Below, piece after piece: positions 17,905-27,610 of a stretch of 60,783 nt of DNA. The stretch covers positions 1 to 60,783 of the forward strand of contig JAZBPA010000212.1 in assembly GCA_036351435.1 (NCBI GenBank). Direction: 5' to 3'. Source of the stretch: JAAUQA01 sp036351435 (GTDB taxonomy: Bacteria > Pseudomonadota > Gammaproteobacteria > Competibacterales > Competibacteraceae). The notes under the pieces were generated by a model. It searched no databases. It was not told where the DNA came from and was given only the letters and a program-made list of their open reading frames with translations. A program made the translations under genes and the position numbers. The number at the start of each line of letters is the position of its first letter. The stretch's first letter is position 1.

Positions 17905-19275
17905 ATGGAACTGACTCCGTTAACTGCAATTTCTCCGATTGATGGCCGTTACAGTGATAAAACCCAATCGTTACAGCCTATTTTTAGCGAATACGGTTTG
18001 CTGCGACACCGTGTTCTGGTAGAAATCCGTTGGTTGCAACAGCTGGCAGCAGCACCGGGGATTCCCGAAGTGCCGCCACTGAGCAATCATGCGGCACATA
18101 TCCTGAGCGGTATTAGTGAACAATTCAATGCAGTTGATGCGCATCGCATCAAAAACATTGAGCGCTCAATCAATCACGATGTCAAAGCAGTCGAGTATTT
18201 CCTTAAGGAAAAAATCGCCGGTAACGCCGAATTAGAAGCGATCAGTGAGTTTATTCATTTCGGTTGCACTTCGGAGGACATCAACAATCTAGCCTATGCG
18301 TTGATGTTGCAAGAGGCCCGTGCTCAGGCGCTGCTGCCGTTGTTGGATGAAATCATTGCTATTTTACGGCGCCTGGCGCATGAACAAGCCGAGCAAGCAA
18401 TGCTGGCGCGTACCCACGGTCAACCCGCCTCACCCACGACGCTTGGTAAAGAATGGGCAAACGTGGCTTATCGTTTGTCCCGGCAGCGTGCGCAAATCGT
18501 CGCGGTGCCTTTGTTGGGTAAGATGAACGGTGCAGTCGGTAATTACAATGCCCATCGCATCGCATATCCGGAGGTTAATTGGCCACGACTTGCCGAAACC
18601 TTCGTGACCGACTCGTTGGGTTTGGACTGGAACCCTTATACCACCCAAATTGAGTCCCATGATTACATGGCTGAGCTGTTTGCCGCCATCATCCGCTGTA
18701 ATACGGTGCTCATTGATTGTTGTCGGGATCTGTGGAGTTATATCGCCATCGGTTATTTCAAGCAGAAAAGCGTCGCAGGAGAAGTGGGTTCATCGACCAT
18801 GCCGCATAAAGTCAATCCGATTGATTTCGAGAATGCCGAAGGCAATCTCGGGGTGGCTAATGCACTGTTGGGCCATTTGGCCAATAAACTACCGATTTCG
18901 CGTTGGCAGCGGGATCTCACCGATTCCACCACGCTGCGTAATGTAGGCGTTGGGTTAGCGCATTGCCTGATCGCTTATCAGTCCTGCCTAAAGGGGATTG
19001 GCAAGTTGGAAGTTGATTCAGAACGCCTAGGCATGGATCTGGATGCGAATTGGGAAGTATTAGCCGAGGCGATTCAAACCGTGATGCGCCGCTACGGTAT
19101 CGATCAACCCTACGAAAAGCTCAAGACGTTGACCCGCGGTCGGCGAGTGGATCAAGCCGCACTGCAGGATTTCGTCAACACACTGGCGCTGCCGGAACAG
19201 GCAAAACAACAACTGTTGGAGTTAACACCGGCCAATTATTTGGGATATGCGGCTGAACAAGCCCGTAATAGCTGA
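17905..19275 (+). CDS. purB: Adenylosuccinate lyase
   Basis: PurB catalyses two fumarate-releasing steps in purine synthesis: SAICAR to AICAR, and adenylosuccinate to AMP. From ATG 17905 it is 456 residues, the same as E. coli PurB; an open frame continues upstream to 17785 but overlaps the divergent HEPN-like gene. Visible family blocks are ISPIDGRYSDKT at the N terminus, the HFGCTSEDINN segment, ARTHGQPASPTTLGKE with the catalytic histidine, and the signature GSSTMPHKVNPIDFE with the catalytic loop serines. It is monocistronic here, ending 78 nt from the convergent receiver gene. Confidence 0.97.
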   Translation: MELTPLTAISPIDGRYSDKTQSLQPIFSEYGLLRHRVLVEIRWLQQLAAAPGIPEVPPLSNHAAHILSGISEQFNAVDAHRIKNIERSINHDVKAVEYFLKEKIAGNAELEAISEFIHFGCTSEDINNLAYALMLQEARAQALLPLLDEIIAILRRLAHEQAEQAMLARTHGQPASPTTLGKEWANVAYRLSRQRAQIVAVPLLGKMNGAVGNYNAHRIAYPEVNWPRLAETFVTDSLGLDWNPYTTQIESHDYMAELFAAIIRCNTVLIDCCRDLWSYIAIGYFKQKSVAGEVGSSTMPHKVNPIDFENAEGNLGVANALLGHLANKLPISRWQRDLTDSTTLRNVGVGLAHCLIAYQSCLKGIGKLEVDSERLGMDLDANWEVLAEAIQTVMRRYGIDQPYEKLKTLTRGRRVDQAALQDFVNTLALPEQAKQQLLELTPANYLGYAAEQARNS

Positions 19276-19353
19276 GCAACCGACGACCATTTTTGCAGCA
19301 TAGCCAACAGGGTCTCGCCATCCTCTAGGTTACCCAGTTCATAACCAGCGCCT

Positions 19354-19737
19354 CTAATAGGTTTGTATTTGGTCAAAAACCGATTGCGCGATAATGCGAA
19401 TTTCCCGCGAACCGAGCGGCTTTTGAGCGACTTGAAAAAACAAGCCGGCCTGGGTGGCCTCCAACAACGGGGCCATAAATTCCTGAGCAAAAGCCGTCAC
19501 GATGTAAACCGGCAAATCGGGATAAGCCGCTTGTAGCTGCTGCAAAGTTTGTACCCCATTTAAACCCGGCATTTTCAAATCCAAAAAAACCAGATCCGGT
19601 TTATGCGCAGTGGCTTTTTGTAAGCCTTCTTCGCCGGAAGAAGCGGTATCAATGTGATAATCCAAATCTTCCAGGGCCAACAGGAAGGCATCTCGCACAG
19701 CTTCCTCGTCGTCGATAACCAATATGTGCCTGGACAT
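19354..19737 (-). CDS. Single-domain response regulator (CheY/Rcp-like)
   Basis: The 127-residue protein is a lone receiver: acidic pair DDEE (residues 9-12), phospho-acceptor D53 in LVFLDLKMPGLNG, the T in IVTAFAQEF, and the conserved lysine in VAQKPLGS. There is no output domain, so it must pass phosphate on or act by protein contact. It lies 13 nt after the hybrid receiver-kinase gene and ends the phytochrome set. Single-domain Rcp proteins are the usual phosphotransfer partners of bacterial phytochromes. Confidence 0.92.
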   Translation of the reverse strand: MSRHILVIDDEEAVRDAFLLALEDLDYHIDTASSGEEGLQKATAHKPDLVFLDLKMPGLNGVQTLQQLQAAYPDLPVYIVTAFAQEFMAPLLEATQAGLFFQVAQKPLGSREIRIIAQSVFDQIQTY

Positions 19738-19750
19738 GCCTGCTCCTCTC

Positions 19751-20890
19751 CTACTTATTATTTTCGGGGGTGTGTTCTGTTTCGAGGGTTAACGTAAAGG
19801 TAGTCCCTGCCCCCTTCCGGCTCTCGCAAGCTAAAGAACCGCCGAAACCGAGCAAAATGTTCTGAGAAACGCTGAGTCCCAATCCTGTACCCTTGCCGGG
19901 TGGTTTAGTCGTGAAAAACGGGTCAAAAACACGCGCTTGGATCAGCGCCGGTACGCCTGTACCTTTATCGCTTACCGCCACGTAAACCTTTTGCTCCTGC
20001 TGATAAGCAGTGATGGTAATGGTTTTCTCTTGGCATTGCGACATCGCATCACGTGCGTTAGTCAGCAGGTTTAGAAAAACTTGCTGTAACCCATCCAAGC
20101 TGGCACATACCAAAGGCAATGATAACGGTACAGTGGTAATGACCTTGATATCCTGGTGGCGTAAATCAGCTGCAATCAAGTCTAAAGCCCGGTTTATCGC
20201 TTCCCCAACACGAACCAGTTCTATCCCCTGTTCGGCGGGATGAGTGAAAGTCAGCATACTATTGACGACTCGTCGCATTCGGTGAAGTTCTCGAACCGCT
20301 TTGCTCAACATTTCGCCGGTTTTGGGCTGGATTTCTCGACGTTGAGCGTATTCAACGTAATTGAGCACCCCCATCAATGGATTGTTGAGTTCATGAGCAA
20401 CGCCAGCTACCAACCGGCCTAAAGCGGATAGCTTTTCCGTTTGGACGATCCGGGCTTGGGTTGTTTTCAGCTCCTGAATGGTTTCCTGGAGCAGAACTTG
20501 GGTACGTTTAATGTTAATCGCGTAGCGGATCGATTGAGCCAGCAAGCGAGCCGATAAGTCATCTTTGCTGACATAGTCGATGGCACCGACGGCTAAGGCT
20601 TTGCTTTCAGTATCAGGTGCCTCGTATCCAGTCAGTACGATGAAGGGCTTGTTGGCGACTTGCGTGGTGCAATCCTGTAACAATTCCAAACCGGTGCGAC
20701 CACCGAGATGATAATCCACCAAGTAGGCATCGTGAACATCGCGGGCGATTTCATCACAAGCCGCTACGTAGTCGCCCCGCCAGTCGAGTAGAAAGCGGTG
20801 GGTTTCGCTCTCTGCCAACAGATCATCGATTAACACCCAGTTGTCTTCATCGTCGTCCACTAACAGGACCCGAATGATCGGATTATTCAT
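19751..20890 (-). CDS. Receiver-histidine kinase hybrid (receiver at N terminus)
   Basis: The 379-residue soluble protein begins with a receiver (VDDDED, phospho-acceptor D59 in AYLVDYHLGG, lysine in DYVSKDDL). A coiled coil (QETIQELKTTQARIVQTEKLSALGRLV) follows, then a HisKA phospho-site in VAGVAHELNNPLMG and a HATPase with N-box NLLTNARDAM, DKGTGVP and GTGLGLSVSQ. There are no membrane segments. The order receiver-kinase suggests it takes phosphate from the phytochrome kinase through D59 and then modulates its own kinase domain, which could feed the downstream single receiver. It starts 8 nt after the phytochrome stop. Confidence 0.93.
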   Translation of the reverse strand: MNNPIIRVLLVDDDEDNWVLIDDLLAESETHRFLLDWRGDYVAACDEIARDVHDAYLVDYHLGGRTGLELLQDCTTQVANKPFIVLTGYEAPDTESKALAVGAIDYVSKDDLSARLLAQSIRYAINIKRTQVLLQETIQELKTTQARIVQTEKLSALGRLVAGVAHELNNPLMGVLNYVEYAQRREIQPKTGEMLSKAVRELHRMRRVVNSMLTFTHPAEQGIELVRVGEAINRALDLIAADLRHQDIKVITTVPLSLPLVCASLDGLQQVFLNLLTNARDAMSQCQEKTITITAYQQEQKVYVAVSDKGTGVPALIQARVFDPFFTTKPPGKGTGLGLSVSQNILLGFGGSLACESRKGAGTTFTLTLETEHTPENNK

Positions 20891-20898
20891 TGAGGTCG

Positions 20899-23800
20899 TT
20901 AACCGTTATTGTTTGGTGGGTCGATGCCGATTGCCGCTTGAAAGGGTAGCGTTAATGGTGAATCGTTATCGTGTGCTCTCGACTGTAACGGTAGCGTGAT
21001 GTGAAACACCGTACCCTGGTCCACTACGGAATGGGCTTCTATATGGCCGCCATGATATTCAATGATTTTTTTTGAGATAGCGAGACCGATGCCGGTTCCG
21101 GTGTATTGCTGACGGTCGTGTAAGCGCTGAAAAATTGTGAATATACGCTCGCTGTAACGCTGTTCGAAGCCGATCCCATTATCTTCCAGGACAATCCGGC
21201 AGTAGGTCACGATATCCCGACGCGGCAACGGCACATCGTCGGCGAGTGGTTCGGCGCTGATACTGATACGGGGCGTGATTCCCTCCCGAGTGAATTTCAG
21301 CGCATTATCCAGCATATTCTGGAACAGCTCGATAAGTAGTGTGCGATCACCTTGCACGGTAGGCAGAGGCTTGATTTCAAGCTGCGCCTTGCCGGTCTGG
21401 AGGTGCTTATCCAGTGCCGCCAGCGCCCGAGATACCACCTCATTGAGCGCGACAGGTTTGAAGGGCTGGGCCCGGCGAGTGATCCGGGAATAGGCTAATA
21501 GATCTCGAATCAATTGTTGAGCGTAGTCTGCGGAATGGTGTATACGCTCTAAATAATCACGGGTTTTGTCCGGTAATTGGAGCTGCTGATTGGTCAGCAA
21601 GCGTTCCCCAAATTGACGGATTTTGCGTAAGGGTTCTTGTAAGTCGTGCGAAGTAATATAGGCGAACTGTTCCAATGACTCATTAGAACGGCGCAATTCC
21701 GCCAACAACCGTTCCCGCGCCCTTTCGGACCGTTTGCGTCCGGTGATGTCGCGTACCAGGGCGAAGATGAATGAGCGGTTGTCCTCACTCACGGCGGTTA
21801 GGCTAACATCGGCATCGAAGGGTGTACCATCGGAACGACGGTAGCGCCATTCGAAATATTGCGACTCACCGGCTTGAGTTAATGCCATCTTCTCAGCGAC
21901 TAATGCTTCAGATCGGGTGCCGTTGGGTTGCACGATTGGCGAAAACTCCAATAAAGATCGACCGATAATGTCTTCCCGCTGACAACCGAATAGCTGTGGA
22001 ATCTTCGGGTTGCAGTCGACACAGCGCCCCGCCTCAATGATAAAGATGCCGTCATTGGCAAACTCGAACAAGGAACGGTAGCGTTGCTCGCTTTCCCGCA
22101 AGGCCCGGTCGGATTGTTGGTGTGCTGCGATTTCCGCCTGCAGATCCCGATTCAACACGGTTAAGTGGGCGGTGCGTTCGCGAACGGTTTGTTCCAGATT
22201 GGCACGTTGCTGTTCAAGCGCTTGTTGGGTACGCTTTCTTTCAGCGATTTCTAACTGCAATGCCTGGGTACGTTTGGCGACTAACTGTTCCAACCCTTCG
22301 GCGTTGATCAGGGCATGATCGCGTGCCGCCTTCAACGATTCACGCTCTCGGCTTAGGTCGGTAACATCTTGAAAGGCCAACACCGACCAACTCTGCCTAT
22401 CTTCCGCCGTCTGCGTTTCCAAAAATTGCTTACGTTCAATCAACAAATAACGCTGCCCGCGAAGATCTGACCAAGAATCACACTCGACGACATCATCAAA
22501 CTCGACATCTTGCAATAGACTGCGAGGCAAGCCGAGTGCATCCAGGAAATCGCCGAGTTGAACACCGTCTAGCGCATCGAAATCGATAACAAAAGTATCG
22601 CGAAAAGCCTGATTGACTGACAACGGACTGATGTTGCGTTCCGGTTCAGATACCATAAGCAAGGCCATACCTTCTGGCGCAACCCCCTCGAAATAATCCT
22701 CTAATTCAGGTTGTTGGCTTTGATAGCGGCGTCCGAATGTATTGATATGCTGTTGCAATGAATGCGTTGTGTCGGGCAGCAAGTCGACGATGAGATCGGG
22801 TAGGCGGTCTAGTAGCTCGACAATATGTGTTTCCCATGGCCGACTCTCCGCACTTACGGTTTCCCGCCACAGATCGAAACTTTTGCGCGGTGATACGCGT
22901 TGCGTAGCCTCATTGCGTTCGAACGGTCGCGAAGGATCGCCGCCCCAATTAACCTCTCGCACAATTTCCTGGCGAAAACAAAGCAGTACGGTCGGAGGTT
23001 CGACATCTAAACGCAGGGCGGCTAAACCACTAGCGATGGCGCGATACCGTTCGGCTGCTGGGTAGTCAGCAGAAAGGCGAGTAGTCACATAGAGCGGTTC
23101 ACGCGTTACCAGATACTGCGCCAAATTCAGACACCATGTGACTGGCGGGGTCATGCCTACCGCTGCACCGGTGTTCCCGCAAAGCAGCACGCAACCGCTA
23201 CCACGGCTTAACTCGTTGCGGGCAAACTGCAACAGACCTTGGACGATATTGCCCTCGGTTGTTGCCTGTTGTTGCAATCGAACTAAACTACGCTGAAGTC
23301 GCTCCTGATTGAGCATTTGTTCACGCGCCACTAGGTGAGTGACTCGCGCAGCGAATACTTCAGTTGTCTGCGCAAATGCTTCTCGTAATTCCCATCCCAC
23401 CGAGCGTGGCTCAGTATGGTGACAGGCAATCATGCCCCACAGCTGGCCATTGACCATCACCGCTGAAGACAACGTTGCAGCTACGCCCATATTTTGCAGA
23501 TACTCGATATGAGTTGGCGGTACGCTACGCAGGATAGAATAAGTCATATCCGGCGGCTCTCCAGTCACCGGATGATTAGGCGGTTGCAGTGCAACGGGGG
23601 CAGCATCAACCGCTGCGATCGCGCGCACCCGATTGAGTTCATACAAGCGGCGGGCCTGCGCCGGAATGTCGGTTGCCGGATAGCGTAGTCCGAGATATGG
23701 AGTCAGGTCAGGCCGCCGGGTTTCTGCAATAACTTCACCGCTCCAATCAGGATGAAAGCGGTAAACCATGACCCGAGCATAGCCAATGCAGTTAGCGATT

Positions 23801-24273
23801 TTGACGGTGGTCAGTTTGGCGTTGAGAAACAGACTCTCGCTACTTTCCAGTGCCGTTTGTAATGCAGCAGGCAAAGCACTGATGGGAGAAGTGTCTGGTG
23901 TTACAGCATGTTCTTCGAATTGGATTTCCAATGAGTGCTGTGCAGCCAATCGATGTGCGACAACGCGCAACCCACTAGAGTCTTCATCGTGAGTTACTGG
24001 TAGTGTCGTACTTCGGTGGGTTCCTTCAGGAAGTTCGACATATAGCGCGCCGATGCGAGCCGCTTGTTGGTCGCCGATCAAGTCTTCCAGTTTTACCGGT
24101 AACTTGGGTGGCTCGGGCAACTGCAGAAAATCGCCGAGGTTGTCGCTAGCTTGCAGCACCTGCAACTCCGGCGTTAATACCAACAAAGCGCCATAGGACT
24201 GAATGGAAGTGACCCGATGAATCGGTTCCCGTTCACAGTCGTCGGAGTTGATTGCGCTGGTTGGGGTATTCAT
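20899..24273 (-). CDS. bphP: Bacteriophytochrome histidine kinase
   Basis: This red/far-red photoreceptor kinase has 1124 residues from ATG 24273 (AGGA upstream). Photosensory core: PAS with chromophore cysteine C13 in the DDCEREPIH block, GAF with D202-I-P, H255 in PPTHIEYLQNMG, and IACHH near 282-286; then PHY with WGGDPSRPF and the tongue motif SPRKSF. A bilin attached at the N-terminal cysteine implies biliverdin. Two further PAS-like segments, separated by a long coiled coil (AKRTQALQLEIAERKRTQQA), lead to HisKA with ITSHDLQEPLRK and a HATPase with DNGIGF and TGIGLAISK. The extra PAS modules make it longer than the usual 720-760 residues. No heme oxygenase lies nearby. Confidence 0.95.
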   Translation of the reverse strand: MNTPTSAINSDDCEREPIHRVTSIQSYGALLVLTPELQVLQASDNLGDFLQLPEPPKLPVKLEDLIGDQQAARIGALYVELPEGTHRSTTLPVTHDEDSSGLRVVAHRLAAQHSLEIQFEEHAVTPDTSPISALPAALQTALESSESLFLNAKLTTVKIANCIGYARVMVYRFHPDWSGEVIAETRRPDLTPYLGLRYPATDIPAQARRLYELNRVRAIAAVDAAPVALQPPNHPVTGEPPDMTYSILRSVPPTHIEYLQNMGVAATLSSAVMVNGQLWGMIACHHTEPRSVGWELREAFAQTTEVFAARVTHLVAREQMLNQERLQRSLVRLQQQATTEGNIVQGLLQFARNELSRGSGCVLLCGNTGAAVGMTPPVTWCLNLAQYLVTREPLYVTTRLSADYPAAERYRAIASGLAALRLDVEPPTVLLCFRQEIVREVNWGGDPSRPFERNEATQRVSPRKSFDLWRETVSAESRPWETHIVELLDRLPDLIVDLLPDTTHSLQQHINTFGRRYQSQQPELEDYFEGVAPEGMALLMVSEPERNISPLSVNQAFRDTFVIDFDALDGVQLGDFLDALGLPRSLLQDVEFDDVVECDSWSDLRGQRYLLIERKQFLETQTAEDRQSWSVLAFQDVTDLSRERESLKAARDHALINAEGLEQLVAKRTQALQLEIAERKRTQQALEQQRANLEQTVRERTAHLTVLNRDLQAEIAAHQQSDRALRESEQRYRSLFEFANDGIFIIEAGRCVDCNPKIPQLFGCQREDIIGRSLLEFSPIVQPNGTRSEALVAEKMALTQAGESQYFEWRYRRSDGTPFDADVSLTAVSEDNRSFIFALVRDITGRKRSERARERLLAELRRSNESLEQFAYITSHDLQEPLRKIRQFGERLLTNQQLQLPDKTRDYLERIHHSADYAQQLIRDLLAYSRITRRAQPFKPVALNEVVSRALAALDKHLQTGKAQLEIKPLPTVQGDRTLLIELFQNMLDNALKFTREGITPRISISAEPLADDVPLPRRDIVTYCRIVLEDNGIGFEQRYSERIFTIFQRLHDRQQYTGTGIGLAISKKIIEYHGGHIEAHSVVDQGTVFHITLPLQSRAHDNDSPLTLPFQAAIGIDPPNNNG

Positions 24274-24587
24274 GACATTCCTAGCTACTATGAGATTCGC
24301 CGGTGGCTTGGCCGGAGAGAGCCATTGAACGTCGACCATAGGCCTTTAATGATTGATGCCGCGTATGGCGACGGGATCGCTCTCATATGGTAGCTGGGAT
24401 TTTACTTGAATCGAGCCGATCATGCTCCCTGCTTAGGCAAAGTCCCTTATTCGACGAGGGGGTTTATCAAGACTTGTTTTATGGTCAATACTAATCATGC
24501 GCCATCCACGCAGTCAGGAGACTATAAGTTTGAAATGTTTACAAATACACGTTTTTTTCGCGTATGTGGAAGGATGATCAAGGAGTA

Positions 24588-25757
24588 ATGAACCCGATCA
24601 AACAACTGCTGGGCGGCCTCAGTCCCGCCCAATTTATTACCGAATACTGGCAGAAAAAACCGCTGCTCATTCGTAACGCTTGGCCGGAATTCCAGGACCC
24701 GTTTACCCCCGAAGAGATTGCAGGACTCGCTTGCGAATCGGAAGTGGAAGCGCGCTTGATACAAGAGATACAGGGCAAATGGCAGGTGCGGCACAGCCCC
24801 TTTCAGGAAGAAGATTTCTTGACTTTGCCGGACACCCACTGGACTTTGTTGGTGCAGGATGCAGAGAAACACGCGCCCGATTTGGCTACCCTGCTTGAGC
24901 CCTTCCGCTTCATTCCCGACTGGCGTATCGACGATCTGATGATCAGCTATGCGCCCCAATACGGTTCAGTCGGACCCCATGTCGATGACTACGATGTGTT
25001 TTTGTTACAGGGCCAGGGGCAGCGCCGCTGGCAAATCAACACTCAGCCGGCGACTACGGAGAATCTACTGCCGGACAGCGAAATGCGCATTTTGCGTGAT
25101 TTTCATGCTGAGCAGGAATGGGTATTGAAGGGGGGCGATATGTTGTATTTACCACCGCGCATTGCCCATTACGGCGTAGCTTTGGAACCCTGTTTAACTT
25201 ATTCCATTGGTTTTCGTGCGCCTAGCCATGCAGGGTTAGTGAGTAGTTTTGCCGATTATGTTTTAGAGCACTTGGATTCGAAAGCACGTTATACCGATCC
25301 AGATCTGACCACCCAAGACAACCCTGGTGAGATTGCATCTGCTAGTGTCGCTAAATGTAAAGCGCTATTAAATCGCCATCTGAATAGCACGGATGACAAT
25401 ATCAATGACTGGTTCGGTCGTTATATGACTGAACCCAAGCCGCTGTTCGGTGCTAGTCCTGCATCACCGCCGGTGAGCGACATAGAATTGCGTACGTATC
25501 TTGCGCAAGGTGGAGCGCTGGAACGTAATCCAGGTTCCCGCTTTGCCTATGTCAAACAAGGCAATCAGACTAAACTATTCATCGATGGGCAAGCGTTTAC
25601 ACTAGGTGCGTTGCTTGGGTTTATGGCACCTTTGCTCTGCCGTTACCGGGTGCTGACCCAAGCAGTATTATTCCCGGTGATTCAGCAGAGTGCTGCTTTC
25701 GATTTGTTGCTGGAATGGGTGAACGAAGGTTATTGGGTCATCTACGAAGATGAATGA
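24588..25757 (+). CDS. roxA: JmjC/cupin ribosomal oxygenase (YcfD/RoxA-like, L16 arginine hydroxylase)
   Basis: Members hydroxylate an arginine of ribosomal protein L16 using Fe(II) and 2-oxoglutarate. From ATG 24588 (AAGGAG just upstream, short spacing) the product is 389 residues, near the 373 of E. coli YcfD. The metal triad is visible as H131-V-D133 in VGPHVDDYDVFL and H194 in PPRIAHYGVAL. The family block WQKKPLLIRNAWPEF is at the N terminus, and the C-terminal winged-helix-like part ends EWVNEGYWVIYED. A longer ATG start at 24564 is possible. It overlaps the GNAT gene by 8 nt. Confidence 0.88.
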   Translation: MNPIKQLLGGLSPAQFITEYWQKKPLLIRNAWPEFQDPFTPEEIAGLACESEVEARLIQEIQGKWQVRHSPFQEEDFLTLPDTHWTLLVQDAEKHAPDLATLLEPFRFIPDWRIDDLMISYAPQYGSVGPHVDDYDVFLLQGQGQRRWQINTQPATTENLLPDSEMRILRDFHAEQEWVLKGGDMLYLPPRIAHYGVALEPCLTYSIGFRAPSHAGLVSSFADYVLEHLDSKARYTDPDLTTQDNPGEIASASVAKCKALLNRHLNSTDDNINDWFGRYMTEPKPLFGASPASPPVSDIELRTYLAQGGALERNPGSRFAYVKQGNQTKLFIDGQAFTLGALLGFMAPLLCRYRVLTQAVLFPVIQQSAAFDLLLEWVNEGYWVIYEDE

Positions 25758-26190
25758 GCAGAACTACACCGTGATCGTGACCGATTGGCAAACCCACGCT
25801 CCCGCGCTTTATGCGGTGCGACGTCAAGTGTTCGTGGAAGAACAGCAGGTGCCTGAAGAATTGGAACAAGATGCCTTAGACCCGCGCAGTCAGCATGTGC
25901 TAGCCTTGGATCGACAGGAACGCCCTATCGGTACCGGTCGATTATTGACCGACGGTCATATCGGTCGGCTGGCCGTATTGCAAGCGTGGCGGGGTTGTGG
26001 GGTGGGTAAAGCACTCATGCAGCGCCTGCTCACCCTGGCATCCCAACAACGTTTTCCCGTGATCGAACTTCATGCCCAGGTTCAAGCCCTGGATTTTTAT
26101 GCCGGACTAGGCTTTCAAGTCGAAGGAGAGGAGTTTATGGAAGCCGGCATACCTCATCGCACGATGCGGCTCACCTTGCCGCTGGAGTGA
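25750..26190 (+). CDS. GNAT family N-acetyltransferase
   Basis: The 146-residue protein has the GNAT core: a beta strand and loop VRRQVFVEEQQVPEE near the N terminus, RLLTDGHIGRLAVLQAWRG, and the acetyl-CoA-binding segment RGCGVGKALMQRLL, with a C-terminal ALDFYAGLGFQVEGEEF. This wording is typical of the ElaA-like/YjcF-like subgroup, whose substrate is not established. Its start lies inside the 3' end of the cupin gene, so it is translationally coupled, and the following hypothetical gene begins 16 nt later. Confidence 0.88.
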   Translation: MNEQNYTVIVTDWQTHAPALYAVRRQVFVEEQQVPEELEQDALDPRSQHVLALDRQERPIGTGRLLTDGHIGRLAVLQAWRGCGVGKALMQRLLTLASQQRFPVIELHAQVQALDFYAGLGFQVEGEEFMEAGIPHRTMRLTLPLE

Positions 26191-26206
26191 ACTCGGAGGA
26201 TCAAAG

Positions 26207-26707
26207 ATGAGCAATGACAATCAATCCCTAGCCCTTGATGGTGTTGAAGATGCTCGCCAAGCACTGTTAGCCCTGTTAGAGGGTATGCGACGCAGTTTGC
26301 ACTTGTATACCCCGTATGTAGACCCCCGCTTGTATGACGACGGGCAAGTGATGGACACTATTCGCAACCGGCTTGTCAATCAGCCCCGCCTACAGTTGTA
26401 TCTTTTGTTGCCCCCCGCTGCCGAATGGCAACGGGGTTGCCCACGATTGCGCCAACTCACGGAACGATTAAGCAGTTCTTTCGAGTTACGGACTCCACCT
26501 AGAGAAGAATCGTTGACGCACCCGGAATTAAGCCGGGGCATGATGGTCGCCGACGAGTCGGGATTGTTGCATTTAACTGACCCGCGTCGATTTACCGGCA
26601 GTTACACTGCAGAAGGGTCGGCCAGCGCTCGTGAAATGATGAATTTTTTCAAACAGATTTGGGACAGGAGCGAGCCCGATATAGAAATGCGTCGGTTCAG
26701 ATTGTAA
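26207..26707 (+). CDS. Conserved hypothetical protein following GNAT
   Basis: The 166-residue soluble protein starts at ATG 26207 with AGGA upstream. It has an N-terminal helical stretch (VEDARQALLALLEGMRRSLHLYTPYVDPRLYDD) and a central RLQLYLLLPPAAEW strand. Its C-terminal half, with HPELSRGMMVADESGLLHLTDPRRF, could match a phospholipase-D-like nucleotide-sensing fold lacking HKD motifs. I do not recognise a characterised family. Tight spacing behind the cupin and GNAT genes suggests a three-gene unit. It converges on ispA with 15 nt between stops. Confidence 0.7.
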   Translation: MSNDNQSLALDGVEDARQALLALLEGMRRSLHLYTPYVDPRLYDDGQVMDTIRNRLVNQPRLQLYLLLPPAAEWQRGCPRLRQLTERLSSSFELRTPPREESLTHPELSRGMMVADESGLLHLTDPRRFTGSYTAEGSASAREMMNFFKQIWDRSEPDIEMRRFRL

Positions 26708-26722
26708 CGACGGATTGCTGGA

Positions 26723-27610
26723 CTAATAACCGCGTTCGATCACATAACGAGCAATCCAACGTAAGGTGTCTGCCGAAGTATCCAATGCGGCCAAGCTTTC
26801 CAACGCACTCAGACAGAGCGTTTCACAGTGATCACGGGCGCCCTGCAGGCCCAGTAAAGCCGGGTAGGTGGGTTTATGCAAGGCTTCGTCAGCGCCGCTC
26901 TGCTTACCCAGCGTTTGGGTGTCGGCGGTCACATCCAGAATATCGTCACGGATTTGAAACGCTAGGCCGATACCTTTGGCGTAATGATCCAGTTTATCCA
27001 GAATCTCTGTTGCAATCGTTGGTTGACTCAACGCCCCCAGCAGTACGCTGGCGCGGATTAAGGCACCGGTCTTATGGATATGCATGTCCTCCAACTCGGC
27101 CAGATTGAGTTCCTTGCCTACCGCCATCAAGTCAATGGCCTGTCCACCCGCCATCCCCCGAGAGCCGATAGCTTGAGCCAGGATTGCAATCAGTTTCAGT
27201 CGAATCGCAGGGTCTTGCACCATCGTATCGTCATGGCTGAGTACCTGGAACGCCTGGCTTTGCAGGGCATCTCCGGCCAACAAGGCAATGGCTTCGCCGA
27301 ACGCTTTGTGGCAAGTGGGTTTGCCGCGCCGTAAATCGTCATTATCCATGGCTGGCAGATCATCATGAATCAGCGAATAGGCATGAATCAATTCCACCGC
27401 GCAAGCCGGCCCGTCCAAAGTTTCCAACCGGGCGCCGACCGCAACGCCGGCGGCATAAACCAACACGGGTCGCAGCCGTTTACCGCCTTCGAGGACGGCA
27501 TAGCGCATCGCTTTATGGAGTTGGTCGGGGTGGATGTCGGGGGCGGGTAAGCGTTGTTTTAATGCGTGTTCAACACGAGTTTGATACTGCTCAATGATGT
27601 CTTTGCTCAT
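26723..27610 (-). CDS. ispA: Farnesyl diphosphate synthase (polyprenyl synthetase)
   Basis: IspA condenses isopentenyl diphosphate with allylic diphosphates to C15, feeding undecaprenyl phosphate and ubiquinone. The 295-residue protein has GGKRLRPVLVYAAG, the first aspartate-rich motif DDLPAMDNDD starting at D83, the chain-length segment just upstream with two extra residues typical of bacterial FPP synthase, GGQAIDL, and the second motif FQIRDDILDV (D222, D223, D226). The ATG overlaps the xseB stop as ATGA. The usual third gene, dxs, is absent; the next gene is convergent. Confidence 0.95.
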   Translation of the reverse strand: MSKDIIEQYQTRVEHALKQRLPAPDIHPDQLHKAMRYAVLEGGKRLRPVLVYAAGVAVGARLETLDGPACAVELIHAYSLIHDDLPAMDNDDLRRGKPTCHKAFGEAIALLAGDALQSQAFQVLSHDDTMVQDPAIRLKLIAILAQAIGSRGMAGGQAIDLMAVGKELNLAELEDMHIHKTGALIRASVLLGALSQPTIATEILDKLDHYAKGIGLAFQIRDDILDVTADTQTLGKQSGADEALHKPTYPALLGLQGARDHCETLCLSALESLAALDTSADTLRWIARYVIERGY

